Positions 1 to 11,115 of a stretch of DNA of 64,000 nucleotides are shown one piece after another. How positions within the stretch are numbered: position 1 is the first letter of the stretch; every line of letters starts with the position of its first letter. Under the pieces are notes generated by a model. It had not been told where the DNA came from and did no database searches. It was given only the letters and a program-made list of their open reading frames with translations. This DNA comes from Nymphalis io (taxonomy: Eukaryota > Arthropoda > Insecta > Lepidoptera > Nymphalidae), in assembly GCF_905147045.1 (NCBI RefSeq), contig NC_065903.1, forward strand, positions 496,001-560,000, read 5' to 3'. The position numbers and the translations under genes were made by a program.

Positions 1-3000
1 AACTAAACGGATATATACTTTCCTGATCTTTTTTCATTAATCTATGAGTCAATTCAATACACAAAGAGGGACATTAACACTTATTCAAATACCTCAATAC
101 GTTAAATAGCTTAGACCTAAAGAGAACCGGCGAAAATATCTCAATATAGAATTTAGAAGAGCATTATTTTAAAAGATTGATATCGCGGTTTCTGCTGAAC
201 TCTATGATGCCATTATTCGCTAGCTGTTCCCGATATATTTGATAAAATTGTATCCCACAGGCCATATTGGTTGACGTTCATAGTTACTGCTCTGCTCTTT
301 GGGGCTGCATGAAATAACTAAACCTGTATTTTAGTAGTTTATAAACCTTTCGCTGTAAATGGACTATATAGCGCAAAAAGAATTATTCGAACCCGATTGG
401 TTACTGAGAGTAACGCGTTCAACGATACAAACTCTCTAACTTTGTTACATAAATATATATCCGTAGTTATTTACAGTTATTGCGCATATAATTATTACCA
501 TCATAAAATAGAATATAAATTTATATATATATAATATATCAATATAAATATGTAAACAAGCAATTTTGATTTATATGTTCACCAGACGTCACGCAACCTA
601 AATCTATGTAGAATATTGTAAACGCGAAATCGACACAAAACGTAAGTGCACAGTAATCGTTTGTTTCAGAATGGCAAATAATTAAATATTGACGTTTTTT
701 TACAAATAATTAAGTAGAAATAATGTACGTAAGTATGTCAATACATAACAAACCCTACACACACACACACTCAAATACGAGTACTAATCTTTAAATCGTT
801 TCAACGAGAATTATAACGAAATCAATTCGTAATGCAGGTGTTGTAATTATAATAATATCTTAAATCCGTCGTAATTCACATCTGCAGATCAATCTGTAGT
901 CAGCTAAAAGCTAACCGGCTCACAGTTGGCTGAACGCCAGCGGATCGGACGTCAACCTTCTAAAAACACAAATACACACCCACCCACCATATAATGACCG
1001 CTGTCACCGGAGAGAATGAAAAATTACCCAAAATGTCATTCAAGAGCTTGTCACATTCTCAAAAAAAAAACTGAGTCAAGAATGAAATGGGAACTATTAA
1101 GAAACAAATATTTATCGACGAACATGCGCCAGCGTCGCGGTGTCCTTTTTTGATACAACTTTCAAAATTTTCTTTAATTTCTGGATTTTATCATAAGTTA
1201 TCGATATAGTAGACAGAGTAAAAAATATACCAATGTCAAGTTTTATTCAATAAAGAAAAAGTTTTGAACTTTAAACAATCTCTCACACCAGATAAGAATA
1301 GTAAAAAAAACAAATACCTGCCTGAACTGTTATTTAAGGGTGATGTACTAATGATATTTATTACCTGATGTCTAATTTTAATTGCCTCGTCCTAGGTGTC
1401 ATTAACCTTACTCGATACGGTTTTAAAATCAAATATTTTCTTATTGCACATTTTATTATCACATTAAATTTAATTTACATACATTTCTCAGTGTAGGAAA
1501 TCTTCTAATAATATCTTTATTGGTCAGCTCTTCAATGTGTATATGAATAAAACAAGCGTAACGTGCCGCAGAGCTGGCCCGCGACACGTCGAGGCAATAA
1601 GATCTCGCAAACCAACGGCTATTAGTATTTCCACTGAACCGGAATAAACTGTGCCTTTAACTGAACGATTGTGGTCGCTGTGATAGCGGACCGACATTTT
1701 TTTATTCGTATTAGTTTCACAATGGACACTATGATAAAATCGCGGAGATGCTAATACAATTTTTACACTAATTTTAGTTTATCACATGCGTGGCGATGAA
1801 AAAAACACCGCGTCCACCCACCAACGCTCCGGAGCATCACCGTGAAATAAGCTCTATTAATTTATTTTCAGATAAGACGGGCACTGGCAAAGCAGTAGCA
1901 TATTGACGGTCTGTTTCTCTATTAAAATTATATAGTATATGTCTTTAGTTCTATCATTTGTAATTTTAGACAATTAAATGTAAAGATTTTCGTGTCTTAC
2001 GTATTACACGAAAATCTTTTGAATTTATATTTTTGTATTTTAAGTTGGTGTATATTTGTATAATATTATGAACGTAATTCCTGACGAGACTGATTTATCC
2101 GTTATCATCAACACTATCTACATATTATGTAAACATTGTAAAGATTAATTACTTGACAAATTGTTATGAGTTATGAAAAGCAAAATTTTTGGTACATTAA
2201 ACATTAATATGACTTGTTGCGTAGCTTTAATCATTAAATCGTCTAAAGATTTGCGACAATTAGTTTTTTATAACGTCGTATAAAATTATTACAAGCTCGG
2301 ATACTTAACTATATTGATATGACACGTTCGTACGTTTCATGACAAAGCTCTCACACAACACATTCCCGCTCACAAAGCTACCACGATCGCTGCCGAGCTC
2401 ACGACACAGGCAGTGCCGGGCACACGCACTGTTTTACGATAACAAGCATTGTTTATTGTGCGAGCGCCGATATGCCAGCATCGCCATTGAAACTCCAACG
2501 AGAATAACTAGTATCGGGAACATTGAGGCCATTTCTAAACGAAGCTGTGTTAGAAGGCTTCACGTGCACAATGTATTGAATAATAATGCAAACGTAGTTT
2601 CCGATGCTTCAGGATATTAAAACTAGCTTTTCAGTGTGGTTTTACCAGTATTAAACCTTGCTGCTTGTCTCTTTTGTAATCTTTTTAATCAATATCACTA
2701 CCTCGTGCTACTTCTTTTTAAATCGGACTCGTAGATATTAAAATCAGCGCGTTGCAACAAAAAATAATAATATGAATATAGAGAATATAATTTTCTTCAT
2801 ATATTTTTTTGGACCTGATGGTAAGTGATCATCCCAATATAAAAACTGGAGTCTGTCATGGCGCCGCAGACCATGGCAACTAAGACGTAGTTATAACACT
2901 GGTTCACTTTTAAATTCATATAGTTCGTATTGATTTGTCGCGGTAAAATAATTGACGATAAGTATAGAAAAACGGGCTTTGCAAGACTATATTAAAGTTG

Positions 3001-4993
3001 ATGCATTGATTAAAATAATCTACAAAGTTAAGTCTTCTAACTTATATCTTATAGCGACTCTATAGTTTTTTTTATTTTTATTTCAACTTATTATTTTTCG
3101 CCTAAAGTTTAATCTTCATATTTTATTAATTTTATAATTCATATAAATGTGCTTGAAAAACTCCAAAATGCTAAAATAATATTGCTAACTTTTAGATTAA
3201 CACATGCTGGTTACAAAAGTTTTATTAATTCATTAAGTTGCAAACAAAAACCTTTGCAGATATATGTAATTATTCGTGTCTTTCTTAAGTGTTACAAACA
3301 GAAATTACCAACAGTAGAAACACACTTTCTTAATATATACTTATTGTTAGGTTAGGAGAGAGTTTGTTTCCAATAAAGAACAATAAATGTAGTCAACATA
3401 CATCGGAAATTTAATCTAAATATGAATTATTCAACAATTTATATAAGGCACTATACAAATTTAAAAATAAATTAAATTTCTAATTTGATACTTCTTAAAA
3501 GTTCGGACAACATTTTCTTGTTTGGTTATAATATACATTAAATAGTACGTATTTGATATCATCACAGTTGTCTTTGTATTAAATAGTTTTTTAATATATT
3601 AACCACGAAGACATGTCAAGGAAGAATAAGATTTCTTTCTTTTAAGCTCACGACAGCTATCCCCAGACGTGGCCACGTGTCGATGCGTCGTGTCGTTAAA
3701 AGCGCATTAACTGCCGGCGCGCCGACGGGGTAGCTGAGATACGCGTGTCCTGTCGGGTGACAGGGACAGATATTACATATCTAATTGTAACATCGTCATC
3801 ATCACACCTTTGATGAAAGTACCCTTTACCCTCGACATGCAATTATAAATACCTGGTGGTAAATTCGCACAATGAAAAGTGATATTACGCTAGCACATAC
3901 TTTCCTAGCAACTAAATAATACCTTGACAGATTTACAGTTATTATTACACTCGCTTACTACTTATGAAGTAACTTTTTTTAAATTCAATTGCTATACTGT
4001 ACTAATATCTCTTCTAATCTTAAAATATAATAATTTTTTGAACCTTAAAACTCGTAAATACTTCATGATTTGATGGATGTTTTCACGCAAGCAACTTAAA
4101 ATGTCTGTCATGTCTCACTTACATACCTACACATTTTAAATAAAAGAAATAATGTTTTAACAAAATATTAATGTTTCGTAAAAACACCACATACCAAATA
4201 AATATTCTACTAACTATTTATTCGTTGCTTTTAAGAAAAATTTGTACGTATCTCCATATTTCCGCTTAATAACTAATTAAAATTCAATTACCAACTGACA
4301 AACCAGTAGCACTCGTTGCAACCGATCCTTATATGAGCGATCTACCGCATGCTTACCAGTTACAGCACAATGCGAACCGACGTCCGTTTAACTCAATTAT
4401 CGACCTTTGCATCTTATAATTAAGGGTCATTTTTCGAAAATAAACTTTTGGGCCACCGTAATCGGCTAATCGTCTATATATACACATGGCCTGACTAAAA
4501 TAAATAATGTCATTTAAACTGAATCAGAATCGTGTTTGTGGATGCCACGTTCCATTTCATAGAAACTTATACAATGTTATTCTTTAAAATTACTGATAAT
4601 ATATTTACAAGTATAATTAATGATGAAGTAAAAAATAATTAATGAATTTAATTTTTTTACAAAATGTGCAGTAATTTTGATTTTATTTTCCCAAAAAGGA
4701 ATTTCTCCTGACGTTCATTTGATCGGGAATCGTTCGAATATTAATCACTCTGGTTCTGATTCGTGTCTCGTTTGTTGTACTAATACTGAATGTTGACTAA
4801 TGAATGCTAACGAAGTGCTTCGGTGAAGCACATTCCAACCTGAATTGGTTCTCATTACGGCTCCTATAATTGGTCATTTTTTAAGAATATTTGTTTTATA
4901 AAATCATACACGTCTTTTGCATAAATAAGTGTACGATTAAAATTGACTATAAATTATACTTCTCAACTTATATGGTGTATCCGTTTGTTGCAG
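1..4993. other. Non-coding region upstream of fz2
   Basis: No supported coding exon was found. The DNA is AT-rich with two GC-richer patches, about 2330-2480 and 3640-3790, which could be promoter, enhancer or untranslated exon. The last bases end in a pyrimidine-rich stretch and TTGTTGCAG at 4985-4993, a good splice acceptor. The 3' part is therefore probably an intron in the 5' UTR of the Frizzled gene. A perfect hairpin lies at 1982-2019, and a degenerate copy of the 'GATGGTAAGTGGTCAC' repeat at about 2813-2880. The 93-codon open frame at 2339-2620 matches nothing I recognise. Confidence 0.5.
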
Positions 4994-5017
4994 ATGCGAT
5001 AAGCTTAGTTGCTGAGT

Positions 5018-6770
5018 ATGTGGCGCGCGTGGCGTTGCGCGCTCGCGCTGGCGGCGCTGGCGGCGGCGGACGCGCTGCAGCCGCGGTGCGAGGAGATCAC
5101 GATACCCATGTGCCGCGGCATCGGGTACAACCTCACCTCCTTCCCTAACGCACTTGACCACGACACGCAGGAAGAGGCCGGCCTCGAGGTAAGGACGAGC
5201 TAAAATACGTACTACTATAACCTATCATATTCAATATAGCCAATGTGTTTATGTTGTTATGTTTTTTATAACATCGTGGACTTACTAACCCGATCGTTTT
5301 TTATCATTTCAGGTGCACCAGTATTGGCCCCTCGTCGAGATCAAATGTTCCGCAGATCTGAAATTTTTCCTCTGCTCCGTCTATACCCCGATATGTATCG
5401 AGGACTACACGAAGCCGCTACCGGCGTGCCGGAGTGTGTGCGAACGCGCGCGTGCAGGCTGCGCGCCGCTCATGCAGAAGTACGGCTTCCAGTGGCCTGA
5501 GCGCATGGCGTGTGAGAAGCTACCGCGCCTGGGTGACCCCGAAAACCTATGTATGGATGAAAACGATCGCGCCCAGGAGCCCGAGCCGCCGCGACCCCCG
5601 CCGCGCCGGCCATACAAAAAAGACTGCAAGGATCCAAAAAACTGCGAAAGCGGCCCGGCTGCAAGCCCGGGCGAGGCGGCAAGCGACGAGTGCGCGTGCG
5701 CGTGCCGGCCGCCGCTGGTGAGCGTGCGAACGCTACACAACGCCAGCGCCACCACCGCCGGCGTGCCCGCCTGCGCGCTGCCGTGCCGCGGCGCCTTCTT
5801 CACGCGCGAGGAGAAGGAGTTCGCGGCCGTGTGGGTCGCGCTCTGGGGCGGCCTCTGCGCCGCTTCCACCCTCATGACGCTCACTACCTTCCTGATCGAC
5901 TCCCAGCGCTTTAAATACCCCGAGCGCCCGATCGTCTACCTCTCCGCTTGCTACTTCATGGTCGCCCTCGGCTACCTCACGCGCCTCGCGATCGGTCACG
6001 ACGAGGTCGCCTGCGACGGCGCTCTGCTCAAAACTTCGGCAAACGGCCCGAGCGCGTGCACGCTCGTCTTCATACTGGTCTACTTCTTCGGAATGGCGTC
6101 GTCGATCTGGTGGGTCGTACTGTCGTTCGCGTGGTTCCTCGCCGCGGGCCTCAAGTGGGGCAACGAGGCGATCGCGGGACACGCGCAGTACTACCATCTG
6201 GCCGCTTGGCTCGTGCCGGCCGCGAAGACCGTGGCCGTCCTGCTCGCCGGCGCCGTCGACGGCGATCCGGTCGCCGGGGTCTGCTACGTCGGCAACACCT
6301 CGCCCGAGAACCTCAAGAAGTACGTGCTCGCGCCGCTCATCGTGTACTTCGCGCTCGGCGCGACGTTCCTCCTCGCCGGCTTCGTGTCGCTGTTCCGCAT
6401 CCGATCGGTGATCAAGCGGCAGGGCGGCATCGGCGCCGGCTCGAAGGCGGACAAGCTGGAGAAGCTGATGATCCGAATCGGCGTGTTCAGCGTGCTGTAC
6501 GCGGTGCCGGCCGGCGTGGTGATCGGCTGCCTGGCGTACGAGGCGGGCGGGCGCGAGGCGTGGCTGCGGCGCGTGGCGTGCGGCGCCGCGTGCGGGCCGC
6601 GCCCGCTGTACTCCGCGCTCATGCTCAAGTACTTCATGGCGCTTGCCGTGGGCATCACGTCCGGCGTGTGGATCTGGTCCGGCAAGACGCTGGAGTCGTG
6701 GCGGCGCGTGTGGCGCGGCGGGCGCGCCCCTCCCCCCGCGCACCGCGCGCTCGTCAAGGGCGCCGTGTGA
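5018..6770 (+). CDS. fz2: Frizzled-2 type Wnt receptor (fz2)
   Basis: Seven-pass plasma-membrane receptor that binds Wnt ligands and signals through Dishevelled. Two coding exons, 5018-5188 and 5313-6770, join in phase 0 to give 542 residues. The start is fixed by an in-frame TAG at 5006 just upstream of the ATG. Residues 1 to about 20 form a hydrophobic signal peptide. The cysteine-rich Wnt-binding domain follows, with the stretches CEEITIPMCRGIGYN, VHQYWPLVEIKC and CRSVCERARAGC, typical of the Fz2/Fz5/Fz8 group. Seven hydrophobic segments occupy about residues 210-510, and the Dishevelled-binding motif KTLESW lies at 515-520. The linker between the CRD and the first membrane segment is short and proline-rich. 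The tail after KTLESW is only 22 residues and ends at TGA followed by C (see the 6771-6905 entry). The coding DNA is extremely GC-rich, so long open frames on both strands here are shadows. Assignment to the Fz2 subgroup is strong from the CRD. Confidence 0.93.
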
Positions 6771-6905
6771 CGCGCCCCCGCGGGGCCGCCCCCCGCGCCC
6801 GCCCCGCTGCCGCCGCCGCCGCCCCCCGCGCCGCCCGCCTCGCTGCCGCCCACGGCGCCCTCCGCGCGCTCGGCGCAGCCGCTGTCCGACTACGGGCCGG
6901 TGTAG
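6771..6905 (+). other. fz2: Possible stop-codon read-through extension of fz2
   Basis: Directly after the TGA at 6768-6770 the same reading frame stays open for 44 codons and ends at TAG 6903-6905. The peptide is proline/alanine-rich and finishes PLSDYGPV, a hydrophobic C-terminus of the PDZ-ligand type. The stop is TGA followed by C, the leakiest eukaryotic context. Drosophila Fz2 and vertebrate Fz5 have proline/glycine/alanine-rich tails ending in valine, so the extension would resemble the family tail. Against this, the region is so GC-rich that any frame tends to stay open, and it may simply be 3' UTR. Confidence 0.35.
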
Positions 6906-8263
6906 CTCCTTTCCGGGGACCCGATCCGGTGCGCTCGCGGGGCCCGCCGGTCGACCGCCGATCCCGTTCGCCGATTGACGTTTCGATCGCAGTGATCGAC
7001 CACCTCGCCACGCCGAGCGACGAGACCGTCGTCGACGATCGACCGTTCGACCGTTCGGTCGAGGAACTTTCGTACCGGTCGTCCCGCCGACCCCTCGGTG
7101 CGCCGCGTGACTTGTGCCATTCGAAGGAAACTCTAGAGTGGAGCGTGACCGTTCCGACGCGACGGTGACGCGTGACCTGTGTTCGGACTCGGAGTTGGTA
7201 CCGAGTGAGTGAGAGTGCGCGTAGTCTAGTCGTAGCGCCGCACGCGCACACATATACGTAATAGTGAGTAAGTCCGGCGGTGGCGTCCGAGCCCGCATCG
7301 CTTCTCGAAATTTACAATATTGTAGTTCCACTGCCCTCGAGCGCTTGTAGAAGCCGATGCCAATAAAAATTGTTTAAATATTGATTACATATTGATTTAA
7401 CGCCTGACATATGCTGTGTCACTTAGTGCCTATCGACGACCACATTTATGCGTTAAGTGACGAACGCTTTTAACATCCAGTATTCTTGTGACCTAAATGG
7501 AGCGGGAACTCGCGACCTTGTTTAGGAACGGAAGGAGGTATTAAGTGGCATTACCTGATTAGCGCCACGTTCCCAGAGAAATGGCTAGAATAGAACGAAC
7601 GTTAGTGATTAATCTATTTAAAAAACTGCTATTCAAATTGCCTTTAGATAAGTTGTAAGACTAAAATTTTATAAATCTCATTTTTAAATATAGTAAACCT
7701 AATATAAATATTTCTTTGAAGGTAATTTGAATAGTGAATTGTTGAAATTAAAAATAAAACATGCGATAGTAACCGAACAGTTAATTACTAATGTGCTTGG
7801 AACTCTATATTTATAACAGAATCCCTAATATTTGTATAGAAAATTAAATAAGTTTTCATAATCTAAGTCACCCTTCTGTAAATATTGTCATAAGTTGATG
7901 ATTCATATTACGATCACGAGAACTTTAACATACACATGTAAATTGTAACGCAAGCTCTGTTCAAAGCGCCGTCTGTTGTTATTGTTGCGTTATGTAGGTC
8001 GTAGATGGCTCTGTTTCATAATATTAACGCCATCTCGGAGTGAATAGCAATAACCAATCATACTGCCATCTATTATTTAGTAGTAGTACTAATGTTCATG
8101 TGATGGCGTCTAAAATTGTACCTTTGACGCCACATGATGTGCAATAATTTTGTATATCTTTATATAATAATGTACCCTAACGAGAAGTGGGATGTTTATG
8201 TATACACGGACACCGCAGCCGATAAATCATCATGTAATTTATTTTATATTGTAACTGTAGATA

Positions 8264-8269
8264 AATAAA
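8264..8269 (+). terminator. fz2: Poly(A) signal of fz2
   Basis: An AATAAA hexamer lies at 8264-8269, followed by a T-rich and then a GT-rich stretch (TTGTTTGTTT), as expected for a cleavage site near 8285-8290. An earlier AATAAA at 7362-7367 could give a shorter 3' UTR. The intervening 0.9 kb has no coding frame. Confidence 0.5.
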
Positions 8270-8289
8270 GTGACTTTTTTATGTACCAA

Positions 8290-11115
8290 ACTTGTTTGTT
8301 TAATATTCTCAACCTTTGATAACACCTGGAACTGGTAAAGTATGAAATTTAAATATAACAAAATACGCACCTTTTTCCCGCCACCGAAAAAGAAACCTAC
8401 ATAGAAATTTGACTAGTGTTTTTAGGCTATAAATATCACATTAAATAAATTTAACTAGCGTAATCAAGTCTAACATAATCAGATTTAAAATTTAATTTTT
8501 ACTTATTTCGATTATGCATCTAATAGGTTTTTATTTGACTTATAGTCTTTCGTTATAATATTTCATAGAAATATTTTCGCGCCGTCAATGATTTAACAAT
8601 TATATTGATTTTTTTAATCACTGAATAACCAGCGAATTTTTTTTTACCCTGGCATTAGGTATTACTTTGGCACCGATATTTACACATAGATAAACTTACT
8701 TAATTTAACTCCGATAAATGACTAACAATCCAGACATGGTGCCTGATCACTCGGCGCGTAAAAGTACCTGAAGCCAATCACAAAAGGAGTAGAGATAACA
8801 AAATACATTAACATTGAATTGAAATATTATTGGTCTAGATCTCTAAAAATATTTTATAATCTATGGTATTCACCATGGACTCTTGAAAAAATAGCGTTTT
8901 TAAAGTCGGCTATAAGCTGTCGCAAATAAAATTAAAGTCAATATATGATGTTGTTAATTGCTATAGCGTTGAATTATAAACAAAGATATATTAATCAAGA
9001 ACTTTATATAAAACATACTATAGCAGTTTTAAGCAAATTTTATGAAATATATCTGCAGTATTAAGTTTTAGTTTTTTCTACTGTTTGCAATTGGAATAGG
9101 CTATACATACCCATTTAATACCTATTATATAACAAGTATGATTTATTAAAGCTTGTAGACATTCAACTGTTTATAATTTAAAACACATTCATTTATATAT
9201 TTCAATTGGTACATATCTTTTATGAAGTGAAGGCGTGTAATAAAACGTACATCAGTCTGTAAATTTTATTTAAAAGACCCGCTATTTTTAAATTGGATAC
9301 AATTTACAGTATAATATTATTGCTAATTTGAACATCGTTCGTTCGGCTCGACGCCGCTAAACAAATATGAGACAACACCTACAACTATGGACGTCTGTAT
9401 TATATATAACAAAATCTCGTGTTGTGATAACAAATATTAAAGCTATTGTCAGTATGGAGGATACAGCAGTGTACTAAAATCGCTCATATTTTCAACCACC
9501 ATTTTCTCATAAAACAAATGATTGTCATGTAAAACTTTAAATACACTGTCCGATAAATGTAACTGGTAACATCTGCTTTTATTTATTAACTTATATTTTG
9601 AAAGTTTAATTACGAAAACTAATCATTATCGCTCATATTCGTATTTCCAATGATGAAACGTTCTTCTAACAAAAAAAACTTATCGTTATAATCAATGTAT
9701 GCTCACTACAATATAACTTCTTAATCTACGGACCTACGCAATAATTTCAACTAGATGGCGCTGTTAAACAATTTTACTCAAACCATCTATTAAACACATC
9801 CAAACACTTGCAAGTGATGCCATCTCCTACAACCGCGAACCGTCATTCTCTCCAATCCATCTCGCGTCACCCACAATGCACAATTGGGCATAATCTAGTG
9901 AGAAGAAAACCGTTTTCATCAAGGTCGAGCGAAAGTCCCTTTATATTTATAATATTACGTCTAAATCATTTTTACCAATAATAAGTAATCGAACAGAAAA
10001 AATATACAACATAACTCTTAGAAACTAGCTCATTATATTCTATCACATTAGTAATTACGTATATCATTTATGGACAGATGTGTATATCAAGATTAATGCT
10101 AACTTTACGTCGTTACTTACCAGTAAATTATATATTTTAATTATACGTGTTATTATATATTAGTTATAAATACAAAGGTACTCGTTACATATTAAAATAT
10201 AAAACCTCACACATCGAAAAAGTGTTTGTTATTGTTTTACAAATTCAAAGATAGGTAGGTAATTATTCATTACAAACAATGATGACAGTTTTCAAGACAC
10301 AGATAATACTATAACATTTTCATTAAAGTTATGGCAGTATGGTTTTTTCTAGCATTACTACGTTATTAGAACTATATTACACGCTAGTCAAATATATTCA
10401 AAATAATATAAAAATCACTAACCCTGATAACAACATATCACATTATAACGGTAATATTCTACAAAGTAGGTATTAATGTAACATAGTATGCAATATGTGT
10501 TATGAATTCTATAATAAAATTCTGTACTAGGTTTAATAAAAAAGTCATTTTTTACGATTGCCTTGAATGAATGAATAAATTTATAAGCCAGTGTCTCTCG
10601 AAGAGATGTAAGAGTCTTAATCTGTTCAGGCATTTAAAAGTTATGATGCAATAAAGAAACTAACATGTATATATATGAACCCTGAAAATATTACTCTTAT
10701 TTCGGGCAGTTTTTTTTTTAAATGAAGCTCACGGTAGGCCTTTGACATAACTTCTATCCTACTAGCTCTAATTTTTCAATCCATAGCTAACATAAAATTG
10801 ACGTTTTGACAACTGTTATTAAAAACTGTCAAATTAATTCTTAAAGTAACTGGCTATACTATTGTCGGACTATAATTATTTAGGTACCGTTTAATTTTTT
10901 TATATTATTTATGCGTACCAGTAGAAATATCTGTACTTAAAATTATTTGTTATTTTTTAAAAATTACCTTTACAAAATAGCCATCAACTAATTTTCTGTA
11001 AAGCAAAAATTGATCGTCGATTGGGCTTAAACAAGTCTTTAAAGTGATTATTGTTTCAATGTTAATAGTCTCATGATATTATTTGTCATTGTCCCTCTTC
11101 AGAGGGACTGTACTC
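8290..11115. other. fz2-psq convergent intergenic DNA and psq 3' UTR
   Basis: AT-rich DNA between the 3' ends of fz2 (+) and psq (-). No coding frame is supported. Minus-strand AATAAA signals (TTTATT on the + strand) occur at 9578-9583 and 9265-9270, so the psq 3' UTR may run 1.5-1.8 kb. Several copies of the heptamer GCCATCT or its complement occur at 9753-9825. Confidence 0.4.

Noticed and set aside
2339..2620. 93-codon frame upstream of fz2
   Set aside because: No recognisable domain, no splice support and no start context; kept only as a GC-richer patch.
5733..7331. 532-codon minus-strand open frame over fz2
   Set aside because: It is the shadow of the extremely GC-rich fz2 exon; it encodes low-complexity Arg/Gly/Ala sequence with no family match, and the plus strand is clearly the gene.
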